Positions 28,628 through 36,886 of a stretch of DNA of 64,000 nt are shown here, piece by piece (positions within the stretch are counted from its first letter, which is position 1; the number at the start of each line of letters is the position of its first letter). The stretch spans positions 175,880 through 239,879 of the forward strand of contig CAWDLN010000013.1 in the NCBI GenBank assembly GCA_963803115.1, in the 5' to 3' direction. The DNA comes from DATBGZ01 sp963803115. Its GTDB lineage: Bacteria; Actinomycetota; Actinomycetes; Mycobacteriales; Micromonosporaceae. The notes under the pieces are model-generated. The model was given only the letters and a program-made list of their open reading frames with translations. It did no database searches and was not told where the DNA came from. The position numbers were made by a program, and so were the translations under genes.

Positions 28628-29599
28628 GTGACCCGCGCCGCCAAGCCGACGCCACCGCGTTCGTGGCTCGCCGTCGACTTCGACAAGGACCCGGTCGGCG
28701 TGATCCTCGGAGTATTGGCCGACTCGGATGTGGCGCTGGGCAAGAAGGAAATCGCGGCACGGCTGACCGAGCGCGGGGTCGACGCGGACCAATTCGACCG
28801 GGCCTGGCGCACGACGGCGCAGGAACGCGTGCGCTTCGACGACAACGTGGTCTACGAGAAGCAGAAGTACCGATGGACCGCCACGCCGCGCGAGATCTCG
28901 CTCGAGGAGCGGATCTTCCGGTTGACCCGCAGCCCCGACCCAACCACGGCCCAGAAGTTGATGGACCTCATTCGCGACGCGATGGAGAACGCGGCCGCAG
29001 ACCCGGTCCAACTGGCCGAGGCCCGGCGGCGCGCGGCCGACGCGGAACGCCGCATCGCCGAGCTGCAGCAACGCATCGACGAGCTCATCAAGGCCGGCGC
29101 CGCGACCGCGGTCGCTCCCGCCCCGCCCCCGCCGGTCGACGCCGGCGACGGCGCCCACGCCCAGTACGAGCGGGCCGAGCGTCGCCGGGCCGCTCGCGAA
29201 CGGCAGGCCCGGATCGACGCGATGTCCACCGTGGCCGAACTAGCGGCCGAGGTCGAGGAGCTGACCGCGAAGCGGGCGGCCCCGGAAGTGCTGCTTCAGC
29301 ACACCCGAGCGCTGACCGACGGCCGGGGCCTGGAGGCGATCGGCCGGGCCGGCCAGGAGACCGCCTACGACGAGGGCCGACATGAACCGGTCGGCGACTT
29401 TCCCAACCAGGGTGAGCCCGTCAGTGTCATACGCCCCGGGTATCTATGGCATGCCCCCGGTGAGGCCGTCCTCATCAGCAAGGCACTCGTAACGCGCGCA
29501 GCTTCGCGGATGACATCGAAGAACGTGACACCGAAGAACGTGACGCCGAAGAACGTGACATCGAAGAACGTGACGCCGAAGGGAGCATCCGGCCGATGA
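28628..29599 (+). CDS. Winged-helix, coiled-coil, GrpE-like protein (module 2) with NVTPK repeat tail
   Basis: 323 residues with the same order as the protein at 26265: winged helix (~25-90, KKEIAARLTERGVDADQF), coiled coil (~135-160, AERRIAELQQRIDELI), a Pro-rich linker, a second helix (~190-215) and a GrpE-like beta unit (~240-295, AIGRAGQETAYDEGRHEPVG, SVIRPGYLWHAPGEAVLI). Unlike module 1 it ends in a pentapeptide repeat, T-[SP]-K-N-V about five times, rich in Lys and Asn. The stop overlaps the Hsp70 start in ATGA, implying coupled synthesis and a likely complex. Confidence 0.7.
   Translation: MTRAAKPTPPRSWLAVDFDKDPVGVILGVLADSDVALGKKEIAARLTERGVDADQFDRAWRTTAQERVRFDDNVVYEKQKYRWTATPREISLEERIFRLTRSPDPTTAQKLMDLIRDAMENAAADPVQLAEARRRAADAERRIAELQQRIDELIKAGAATAVAPAPPPPVDAGDGAHAQYERAERRRAARERQARIDAMSTVAELAAEVEELTAKRAAPEVLLQHTRALTDGRGLEAIGRAGQETAYDEGRHEPVGDFPNQGEPVSVIRPGYLWHAPGEAVLISKALVTRAASRMTSKNVTPKNVTPKNVTSKNVTPKGASGR
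29509..29582. repeat. 15-bp tandem repeat encoding T-[S/P]-K-N-V
   Basis: About five head-to-tail copies of a 15-base unit (gtgacaccgaagaac and variants) at the end of the second GrpE-like gene. A multiple of three, so copy-number change would lengthen or shorten the tail without breaking the frame. Confidence 0.85.
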
Positions 29600-31272
29600 T
29601 CGACGCCCGAGCCGTCGGGGTGGACTTCGGAACATCCACGTCCCTGGTCGCCGAGCGCGACGCCGCTGAACGCGCTGAGGTCCTGCCGCTCGGATTCGAG
29701 CTGCGCACCCGCTACCTGCCCTCGGTCGCGGCCATGCGCGGCGGGGCGATCGTGCTCGCGGAGCAGGCGGAGGGGCGGCGCGCGGACGGGGTCATCCGGT
29801 CGATCAAGCGAGGCATCACCGAGAACCGCGAGACGATCCGAGTGTCCACGAGCGACGGATCTCTCGAGGTCTCGGTGGACGACGTGGTGCTTGGCCTGCT
29901 CACCGAGATCGGCCTGCGCACCCGGGCGCAGGGTCTGCATCTCGATGAGGAGCCCTTGGTACGGCTGGGCTGCCCCGCCATGTGGACCGGCCCACAGCGC
30001 CGGCGGCTGCTCGGGTTGGCCCGCCGGGCCGGACTGCCGGTCGACCACGCGACGCTTGTCGACGAGCCGGTAGCGGCCGGCGTGGCCTGGCTCACACATC
30101 GCTATCTGGCCCACCGCGACAGTCCACAAGGGAGAGTGCTCGTCTTCGACATGGGCGGCGGCACGCTCGACGTCGCGGTGCTCGACGTCGTCGGCGGCGA
30201 GAGCCCCGACGTGACCGTGCTGGCCGCGATCGGTCTCGCCGAGGCCGGCGACGACCTGGATCGGATGCTGGTGCGGGAGTTCGAGGCCGATCTCGCCGGC
30301 CGTGGCTTCGACATCGCGGACAGCCCCGACGCCGAGAATCTCCGCGGCGAGCTGCTCATCGCCGCGCGCGCCCTGAAGGTCGCGCTGTCGGCACAGCAGC
30401 AGTACACGGTCGCGCTGGCGCCGGAACGGTTCGGCGGCATCCAAACGATCGAGTTCGGGCGCGGGCAACTCGAGGAGGTGTTCGAGGCGCAGCTGTCCCG
30501 GGCCGAACAGATGGTGTGGGCGGCGCTGCGGGCCGCCCGGCTGACCGGGGATCCCGGCGCGGCGGAGCCGAGTTCCGTGACCCCCGACGAGCTTCGCCGA
30601 CTCGGCCCGGCGGAGCTGTCGAGCGACGTGCAGTTCGTGGTGCTCGCCGGCGGCATGAGTCGAATCCCGGTCGTCGCGAGGCGACTGGCCGAGCTGTTCG
30701 CGAAGGCGGAGCTGCACGAGCGGGTCGGCGACTTTCTCTCCGACGAGGTCGTCGTGGCGGGCCTGGCTGACACCGCCGGCTACGAGAAGATCAGCCTGCA
30801 CCGGCCCGCCTTCGACTTCGTGCTCGAGTGGGGTGATGGCCGGGAGCGGCGGACGCTCTACGAGGCGTACACGCCGTTGTATGACCCGGTGCAGGTTGTC
30901 CGAGGCAACACGTCCCTCGGCCACAGCTGGCACGGTCGCTACCCCGACGTCGCTCGCGAGGGCGAGGGCGTCCTGCGGGTGCTGTCACCGATGGGCGACC
31001 CGGTGCGGCTGGACATCGACGGCACCCTCATGGACGGCATCCGGATCCGTTTCGGCTCGCGCCCGTTCGCTTTCAAGATCTATTGCGACGGTCAGATCCT
31101 GATCTCGGACGGTGCCGGTCGGCGACTGTCCATGATGGTGCCCGCGTGGCCGGTCGTCCGCGGCGCGAACTTCAGGGTGAAGCTGATACTGACTCCGATC
31201 GTCGAGGAGTCCGACCCCGTCGTGCCCTGGTACTACAACGACATCGAATCCGACGACCGCCCCTGGGGATGA
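29596..31272 (+). CDS. Divergent Hsp70-family ATPase (module 2)
   Basis: 558 residues, paralogous along its length to the Hsp70 at 27031. Motifs: VDFGTSTSLVAER (~8), LVDEPVAAGVAWL, FDMGGGTLDVAVLD (~185) and VLAGGMSRIPVVARRLA (~348). The C-terminal beta-rich region again contains KISLHRPAFDFVLEW and YEAYTPLYDPVQVV, so the two proteins share an unusual substrate-side domain and lack the DnaK helical lid. ATGA overlap with the preceding GrpE-like gene. The longer C-terminus ends PVVPWYYNDIESDDRPWG. Confidence 0.83.
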   Translation: MIDARAVGVDFGTSTSLVAERDAAERAEVLPLGFELRTRYLPSVAAMRGGAIVLAEQAEGRRADGVIRSIKRGITENRETIRVSTSDGSLEVSVDDVVLGLLTEIGLRTRAQGLHLDEEPLVRLGCPAMWTGPQRRRLLGLARRAGLPVDHATLVDEPVAAGVAWLTHRYLAHRDSPQGRVLVFDMGGGTLDVAVLDVVGGESPDVTVLAAIGLAEAGDDLDRMLVREFEADLAGRGFDIADSPDAENLRGELLIAARALKVALSAQQQYTVALAPERFGGIQTIEFGRGQLEEVFEAQLSRAEQMVWAALRAARLTGDPGAAEPSSVTPDELRRLGPAELSSDVQFVVLAGGMSRIPVVARRLAELFAKAELHERVGDFLSDEVVVAGLADTAGYEKISLHRPAFDFVLEWGDGRERRTLYEAYTPLYDPVQVVRGNTSLGHSWHGRYPDVAREGEGVLRVLSPMGDPVRLDIDGTLMDGIRIRFGSRPFAFKIYCDGQILISDGAGRRLSMMVPAWPVVRGANFRVKLILTPIVEESDPVVPWYYNDIESDDRPWG

Positions 31273-31324
31273 CGAGCCCGCGGGTCAGCCGGGTGGCGGC
31301 GTGAGGTTGTAGCGACCGACGAGA

Positions 31325-31807
31325 TCCGGCAGCCAGTGACCAGGCTTACGGTGTACCGCCATTTCGACGATGACGCGGCGTTGTTCGAGGCCTGCTCGGC
31401 ACACTGGCTGTCGCTGCAGAACGTGCCGGATCCTGCGCAATGGCTCCAGATCTCCGATCCCGAGACACGCCTGCGCACCGGACTCTCCGACCTGTACCGG
31501 TTCTTCCGCGCGGGCGCGGACATGATGTTCCACATCTACCGGGACATCGACGCGATCCCCGAAGCGGCGTCGGGCCATGCAGGCCCGGGATAAGCACTTC
31601 GCCGACATCCTCGCCGAGCCGTTCGGTGACGGTCCCTCACTGCGGCGCCGGCTACGTGCGATCGTCGGGCACGCCGCGTCATTCTGGACCTGGTGGTCCC
31701 TGTGCCATGAGAATGGAATGTCGGATCGAGAAGCCATCGACGCCGATGGTGAGAGCCGCCCGCGCGGGCCGGTGATACAAAGTTCCACTGTGGACAATCT
31801 CGCCTGA
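31325..31807 (+). pseudogene. TetR-family regulator remnant
   Basis: Begins abruptly inside the helix-turn-helix: VTRLTVYRHFDDDAALFEAC, then the ligand-domain helices TRLRTGLSDLYRFFRAGADM and a frame change near 31580 into DKHFADILAEPFGDG and HAASFWTWWSLCHENGM. The first two helices of the DNA-binding domain are absent: the upstream sequence is the 3' end of the Hsp70 gene. A truncated, frameshifted repressor that cannot bind DNA as such. Confidence 0.6.
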
Positions 31808-31824
31808 CCATCACTCGACGAGCA

Positions 31825-32316
31825 TCATCCAATGTCTGGCGAGACGCGCGAGGCGCCGTCGACGGAGATGGCCGCGGTGATCGTCGTCCCGTCGGGGCCG
31901 GTCTCGATCGCCAGATCGTGCACGACCTGCCGGATGATCCAGAGACCGCGGCCTCCGTTGGCACCTGGCGGCGGAGGGAACCGCCCGGCGGTGTCGGGAT
32001 CGGCGACACCCGGCCCGTGGTCGGACACCTCGCACAGGACTGCGTCGCGGTCGCGCCACAGCCGCAGCCGCCCCGGGTCAGTGGAATTGACCCCGCCGTG
32101 GCGCACCGCGTTCGAGGCCAACTCATGAGCCACGAGCACCAGATCGGTTAGCGTCGCCTCGACCAGACCGAGGTCGGAGCCGTGCGCCGCCACCGCCGAC
32201 CTGAGCTGGTACAAGGTGTCGGCGTCGAAAGCCTGGTCCAGAGCGATTCCTCGGCGCGAACGGCCGCCGGCGGCCCCGTCGTCGGTACTGGCGCTCGTTG
32301 GCTCAGCGCTCGCCAT
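31825..32316 (-). CDS. RsbW-like anti-sigma factor / Ser-Thr kinase (HATPase)
   Basis: 163 residues. Stand-alone GHKL ATPase: N-box LVAHELASNAVRHGG (~65-78), G1 VSDHGPGVADP, G2 GGRGLWIIRQVV, closing DLAIETGPDGTTITA. Proteins of this type bind a sigma factor and phosphorylate a STAS-domain antagonist. The start overlaps the end of the MEDS-STAS gene by 14 bases, so partner genes are coupled; the STAS region of the neighbour is the likely phosphorylation target. Confidence 0.82.
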   Translation of the reverse strand: MASAEPTSASTDDGAAGGRSRRGIALDQAFDADTLYQLRSAVAAHGSDLGLVEATLTDLVLVAHELASNAVRHGGVNSTDPGRLRLWRDRDAVLCEVSDHGPGVADPDTAGRFPPPPGANGGRGLWIIRQVVHDLAIETGPDGTTITAAISVDGASRVSPDIG

Positions 32317-33175
32317 GCCAGCTCACTACCCGCATCGCCGGGATCTCAGCCGCGCCCACGAGCTGAAGTGTTCGCCCCACGGCTGCAGCGCACACGATCG
32401 ACATTACGCGCCCGTTGGTAAGGCCCAAGGCAGCATGCGCGATCATGGTGGCCGCGGCCGCGTCGATGAATCGCAACCGACTCAGGTTCACGGTGATGTC
32501 ATGATCGAGCCGCAGCGCCTCGCTGAGCGCCATCGTCAACTCGTCCACGTGGTTGAAGTCGATCTCACCCGCGAGACGGATGCCCGGCGGGGAGTGCTGG
32601 CGGCAGATGCGCAGCACCGGGTCCTCGTAGTAGACGGCGGCGGCGACGGTACGGGGATGGGTCGCGGTGGCGAATGCCAGCGTCACCGCGTCGAAGCTCT
32701 CCCGGTCGTACTGGCAGACCGCGGTAAGCCGGCCGTCGCCGAAGAGCTTGGTCACCTCCGATTCGAACACCGGCAGCTCGTCCGCGGCCGCGATGGGCCG
32801 GCGTACCCAGCTCATGTCTGCGGCGAGGCGCACCCCGGTGAACCCCTGCCGATCGGCGTCCCCGAGGTAACCCCCGATCCGGTCGATCATGTTGGCGGCG
32901 GAGATCTCCCGGTCGGCGAGCCAGGTTTCGTCACTGCCGTAGATCGAGAGCTGGCCGCTCTGCATCGCGGTGTCCACGGGTACGCCCCGGTCGGACAATT
33001 CGGCCGCCAGGCGATCGGGCGGAATCGATTCGGTCAGACAGATGACCTTGGTTGGGCCGCGGAGGCCGTCGCGGACGAAGGCGGCCACGATGTCGACGCG
33101 TTCATCTGGATCGGTGAACGTCAGGCAGGCGTGATCTCCCCCTACGAGAGCCTCCACCGACGTCGGCGTCGCCAT
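32303..33175 (-). CDS. MEDS-domain sensor fused to a STAS anti-anti-sigma domain
   Basis: 290 residues. N-terminal MEDS domain (HACLTFTDPDERVDIVAAFV, GLRGPTKVICLTE, VCQYDRESFDAV at ~180), a P-loop-like module linked to hydrocarbon or histidine-kinase signalling in actinomycetes. The C-terminal STAS domain (~205-285) has ITVNLSRLRFIDAAAATMI; the Ser of the usual D-S-G site is replaced around DAAA, so it may not be phosphorylated in the canonical way. Start at ATG 33175 (MATPTSVEAL), preceded by AAAGG; the longer reading lacks family sequence. Confidence 0.8.
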   Translation of the reverse strand: MATPTSVEALVGGDHACLTFTDPDERVDIVAAFVRDGLRGPTKVICLTESIPPDRLAAELSDRGVPVDTAMQSGQLSIYGSDETWLADREISAANMIDRIGGYLGDADRQGFTGVRLAADMSWVRRPIAAADELPVFESEVTKLFGDGRLTAVCQYDRESFDAVTLAFATATHPRTVAAAVYYEDPVLRICRQHSPPGIRLAGEIDFNHVDELTMALSEALRLDHDITVNLSRLRFIDAAAATMIAHAALGLTNGRVMSIVCAAAVGRTLQLVGAAEIPAMRVVSWHGER

Positions 33176-33330
33176 CGCGGTGGTCGACCTTTCTGATTTG
33201 ACCGGGACATACCCGGCGGTCAAACGGTAACCCAGCTCAACCGTCCCCGCAGAAGGTCGCCGGGTCGGCGGAACCCGCGGCCGCCGATGGTGCGACGGCA
33301 GTCCAACCACAGGGATGGAAGACTGTCCAC

Positions 33331-34812
33331 ATGGCGGTATTCGTTCCTGGTCTGCGCCTGTCCGACCGGTATGTGCTTGCTCGGCGCATTGGCTCGGGCG
33401 GTATGTCGCAGGTGTGGCTGGCCGAGGACGAGCGGTTGGGACGGCCGGTAGCGATCAAGGGGATCGATCACGCGCTCGTGGGGGATCTGGCCGCACTGAA
33501 CGCCATCCGTCGCGAAGCCCGGGCCGCGGCGAGCGTCAGCCATCCACACGTGGCTCAGATCTACGACTACGGCGAGGCCGAGATTCCGTCCGGCGGCTCG
33601 GTGCCGTATCTGGTCATGGAGTTGCTGGACGGCCCTGATCTGAGTCAGCGCCTGGCCGGCGATCGGATGGCGTGGCCGGAGGCCGTACGCATGGCCGCCG
33701 AGGTGGCCTGGGCCCTCGCCGCCGCGCACGGCGCCGGAGTGATCCACGGCGACATCAAGCCCGGCAACATCGTGTTGACCGCGAGCGGAGCCCGAGTGGT
33801 CGATTTCGGCCTGGCCGCCGTACGACGGGGCGGTCCCGGTGGGTTCGTCGATGACGATACGGACTCGGTGCGTGGCGGCACGCCCGCGTTCGTCGCGCCG
33901 GAGATCCTCGCCAATGACGAGGCGACGCCGGCCGCCGACGTGTACGGCCTCGGCGCGGTACTCTTCGCCGCGCTGACCGGCGCGCCGCCGATCGCGGTCA
34001 CGTCCTGGGCGCACGCCTGTCAGGCGCACGCTGAAGGGCAGCAGCCGGTCTCGCTCGTCGTTGACGGGCTACCGCCGGCCGTGGCCGATCTGTGCACCCG
34101 GTGCCTGGCCGCGGCGCCGCCGTCACGGCCGACCGCCGCCGAGATCGCGAACGAACTGTCAGCCGTCGTACGGCAGCGGCCATACGCGGCGGCACAGCGC
34201 GCGGCGACGGTCGCGAACGAAATCGGTCCGGCGCAGCGACCGCTGACCGAGGCGACGGTGCGCAGTGCTCCGCCGGCACTCCGTGAGGAACCGTGGCGCG
34301 TACCCATGGCCGTCGCCGCCTCCGCACTGATCGTGGCCGGGTTGCTGCTCGTGGCGGTGGCCGCGTTCGGTGGCCCGAGAGGCCAGCCGGGCCGGGTCCC
34401 GTTGACGACGGCCGTGGCCCCCGCCGCGCCGGTCGACCCAGCGCCGGCCGACCCAACGCCAGCCGACGCGCAAGTCGACGCCGTGCCCGACGCTCTACCG
34501 CCCATGGTCGCGGCCCAGCCGCCGACCACCGCGCCTGTGGCGGCACTGCCCGCGGACGCCGCCGCGCGTCACGAGATCGCGGCCACCCATGCGGCTGGGA
34601 TCATCGACCGACGCACCGCCGACAAGCTCGCCCACGAGTTGGACAAGCTGGTCGCCGGCGAAAAGAGTCTCCTGGGGCGGGTGGACAACATCCGCCGCGG
34701 CCTAGCGCGATCGCTCGCCCGAAGCGACGTGCCGCAGGCGCTCGTGGATCGGCTCGACAGCCTGCTGCGCCAGGTCGTCGGCGGTTTCGCGGTCGAGCGG
34801 CCGACGTCCTAG
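33331..34812 (+). CDS. Membrane-anchored Ser/Thr protein kinase (PknB type)
   Basis: 493 residues. Kinase domain 1-270: glycine loop RIGSGGMSQVWLAED, Lys in VAIKGID (~42), catalytic loop HGDIKPGN (~139), DFG in VDFGLAA (~158), and APEI. The catalytic loop has HGD instead of HRD, a tolerated variant. A membrane helix at ~325-345 (VAASALIVAGLLLVAVAAF) is followed by a Pro/Ala-rich spacer and a short extracytoplasmic helical domain (HEIAATHAAGIIDRRTADKL onward) instead of PASTA repeats. Divergent from the MEDS-STAS/RsbW operon. Confidence 0.88.
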   Translation: MAVFVPGLRLSDRYVLARRIGSGGMSQVWLAEDERLGRPVAIKGIDHALVGDLAALNAIRREARAAASVSHPHVAQIYDYGEAEIPSGGSVPYLVMELLDGPDLSQRLAGDRMAWPEAVRMAAEVAWALAAAHGAGVIHGDIKPGNIVLTASGARVVDFGLAAVRRGGPGGFVDDDTDSVRGGTPAFVAPEILANDEATPAADVYGLGAVLFAALTGAPPIAVTSWAHACQAHAEGQQPVSLVVDGLPPAVADLCTRCLAAAPPSRPTAAEIANELSAVVRQRPYAAAQRAATVANEIGPAQRPLTEATVRSAPPALREEPWRVPMAVAASALIVAGLLLVAVAAFGGPRGQPGRVPLTTAVAPAAPVDPAPADPTPADAQVDAVPDALPPMVAAQPPTTAPVAALPADAAARHEIAATHAAGIIDRRTADKLAHELDKLVAGEKSLLGRVDNIRRGLARSLARSDVPQALVDRLDSLLRQVVGGFAVERPTS

Positions 34813-34822
34813 GCCGACCGTC

Positions 34823-34912
34823 TCAGGCGCCGACGCCGTACGCGAAGAGAATGAGGGCGACGAGCACGGCCGCCATCGGTGCCACCGTCGGCAAGATACG
34901 GCGCAGCCTCAT
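34823..34912 (-). CDS. 29-residue single-helix membrane microprotein
   Basis: MRLRRILPTVAPMAAVLVAL followed by ILFAYGVGA. Three basic residues, then one hydrophobic helix. GGGAGG lies five bases before the ATG, one of the best ribosome-binding sites in the window. It is downstream of and on the same strand as the ABC-2 exporter genes but 137 bp away, and converges on the kinase gene. Such short membrane peptides are usually missed by gene finders. Function unknown. Confidence 0.55.
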   Translation of the reverse strand: MRLRRILPTVAPMAAVLVALILFAYGVGA

Positions 34913-35048
34913 CGGTTCCTCCCAACGTGCATCGCAAATCCGACGACGTTGACAAAAACCTATTTATCGATCATGGAGTAGTCAACAGCTGCGCTGTCAA
35001 CCACCCGACTGTTTCGGCCCTTTTCTGGGCGGATCCGCGCTACGCCGG

Positions 35049-35861
35049 CTACGAGGTCACATCCTTGTCCGCGAATCGGGCCCAGGCGGCGCTCGTAAAG
35101 ATCACAACGTAGGCGACCGCGGAGAGCAGCCCGGACCACAACGCCGATGTCGGGACCGGGTCGCGCATGAGATCGCCGAAGGCGAGCCACCAGTGCGTCA
35201 GTAGGTACGGATGTATCCACGCCAGCTGGGGGATCGAGTCGAGGACGAAGCTCGCGATGCACAGCATCAGTGTGGCGATGGTGGCGCCGATCGGCTGCTC
35301 GGTGAGCGTGGAGACGAACAAGCCGACCGCGCCGAGCGCGGCCAAACCAACGCCAACGTATGCGCATACGGCGAGCAGTCGCAGCAGGCCCGCGCCGAGC
35401 GAAATCTGATCACCCGACAGCAGGGTTACCGGGCCACCACCGAAAAGCGTCAGGCCGATCATGGCCCCGACCGCCGCCACGAGCAGCGTGGCCGCGAACC
35501 CGAAGGCGACCACGGCGAAGTACTTGACCGCGAGCAGACGGGTGCGCGGCACCGGGACCGCGAGCAGATATCGCAGCGTGCCGGTATGCGCCTCGCCCGC
35601 CACGGCGTCGGCCGAGATGGCCGACACCGCGATCGGTAAGAACAGCCCCAGTTCCACCGCGAGCGCGGCGAAGGCAACGAAGACGCCGTTGCTCGTGATG
35701 AAGGCAAAGAAATCCGGGCCGTCGCCGCCTCCGCCGCCGGGCCCGCCATCGACCTTGATCGAGATAGCGATGACCATCGGGAGCGCCGCGAGCACCGCCA
35801 TGCCGACCCAGTTACGACGGCGTCCGAAGATCAGGAAAAGCTCGGACCGGAGGAACCTCAC
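35049..35861 (-). CDS. ABC-2 type transporter permease
   Basis: 270 residues, six predicted membrane helices: WVGMAVLAALPMVIAISI, FVAFAALAVELGLFLPIAV, YFAVVAFGFAATLLVAAVG and further. The loop SADAVAGEAHTGTLRYLLAVP between helices 2 and 3 is the classic ABC-2 E-x-x-x-G-T coupling region. A Gly-rich extracytoplasmic loop (GGPGGGGGDGPDF) follows helix 1. The GTG start overlaps the ATPase stop in GTGA. Cargo unknown. Confidence 0.87.
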   Translation of the reverse strand: MRFLRSELFLIFGRRRNWVGMAVLAALPMVIAISIKVDGGPGGGGGDGPDFFAFITSNGVFVAFAALAVELGLFLPIAVSAISADAVAGEAHTGTLRYLLAVPVPRTRLLAVKYFAVVAFGFAATLLVAAVGAMIGLTLFGGGPVTLLSGDQISLGAGLLRLLAVCAYVGVGLAALGAVGLFVSTLTEQPIGATIATLMLCIASFVLDSIPQLAWIHPYLLTHWWLAFGDLMRDPVPTSALWSGLLSAVAYVVIFTSAAWARFADKDVTS

Positions 35862-36835
35862 AGCTCGAATCCCTCCCCGGTCAGCGAGACGAACAGCTCC
35901 TCGAGGTCGGGCGGCGGCGCTGTGAAGCCGCGCACGCCGACGCCCGCGTGCACCAGCGCCGCCACCACCTTCTCGGATGCGACGGCACTCTCACCCGAGC
36001 CGCCGAGCACGCCGGTGACCACCGCGGCCCGACCGGCATGCGCCGGCTCCACACGCAGATCGGTCAGGCCGAGGTCGGTCAGCACCACGATCGCCGCTTC
36101 CGGCGCGTCGGTCTCCAGCCGGGCGACGGGCGTCATGGCGGCTCGAAGCGAGTCGAGCGTGGCCTGGGCGACGAGCCGGCCGCGGTGCATGACGCCGACG
36201 TGGTCGCAGATCTGCTCCACTTCGGACAGTAGATGGGTCGACAACATCACCGTGGTGCCGTCGGCGGCGAGGCCGCTGATCAGGGATCGCACCTCGCGGG
36301 TGCCCTGCGGGTCCAGTCCGTTGGTCGGCTCGTCGAGGATCAACAGCTCCCGCGGCGAGAGCAAGGCGGCCGCGATGGCCAGGCGTTGCCGCATGCCCAA
36401 CGAGTAGGCGCGGTAACGCTTTCCGGCCGCGGCGAGCAGGCCGACGCGCTCCAGCGCCGCCGACACCCGCGCCCCGGCGGTCGCCGGATCCGCGGTGCGG
36501 TCCACCGCGTCGAGGCGCTGCAGATTCGCCCCTCCGGTCAGGTACAGGTGAAAGGCCGGACCCTCCACAAGGGACCCGACCCGCGGTAGGACGGTCGATC
36601 CACCGGCGGGCATGGTCGCGCCGAGCAGGTCGTGGTCGCCGGCGCTGGGCCGCACCAAGCCGAGCAGCATCCGGATCGTTGTCGTCTTCCCCGAGCCGTT
36701 TGGTCCGAGGAATCCGTACACGCTACCGCTCGGGACCGCGAGATCGATGCCGTCGACGGCGAGAGTACGGCCGAACCGCTTGGTCAGCCCCCGACTGGCG
36801 ATCGCGAGGCTTGAGATCGGGAGGCTCTCTGTCAT
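35858..36835 (-). CDS. ABC transporter ATPase (ABC-2 exporter)
   Basis: 325 residues; Walker A GPNGSGKTT (~44), Q-loop, signature YSLGMRQRLAIA (~143), Walker B LLILDEPTNGLDPQG (~163), switch His in LSTHLLSEVEQ. The ~80-residue C-terminal extension is typical of DrrA/BcrA-like drug and peptide exporter ATPases. Coupled with the downstream permease. Confidence 0.88.
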   Translation of the reverse strand: MTESLPISSLAIASRGLTKRFGRTLAVDGIDLAVPSGSVYGFLGPNGSGKTTTIRMLLGLVRPSAGDHDLLGATMPAGGSTVLPRVGSLVEGPAFHLYLTGGANLQRLDAVDRTADPATAGARVSAALERVGLLAAAGKRYRAYSLGMRQRLAIAAALLSPRELLILDEPTNGLDPQGTREVRSLISGLAADGTTVMLSTHLLSEVEQICDHVGVMHRGRLVAQATLDSLRAAMTPVARLETDAPEAAIVVLTDLGLTDLRVEPAHAGRAAVVTGVLGGSGESAVASEKVVAALVHAGVGVRGFTAPPPDLEELFVSLTGEGFEL

Positions 36836-36848
36836 AACCCGGTCGCCA

Positions 36849-36886
36849 CAAACCCAATTGTCACGGACCCAGTTGTCACGAACCCA
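36849..36886. repeat. Tandem ~15-bp repeat before the exporter operon
   Basis: Almost three copies of (a)acccaRttgtcacgR between the exporter ATPase start and the end of the LolA-like gene; the last copy lies inside that gene's C-terminus. It could be an operator array for the exporter or a slipped-strand duplication. Confidence 0.55.
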
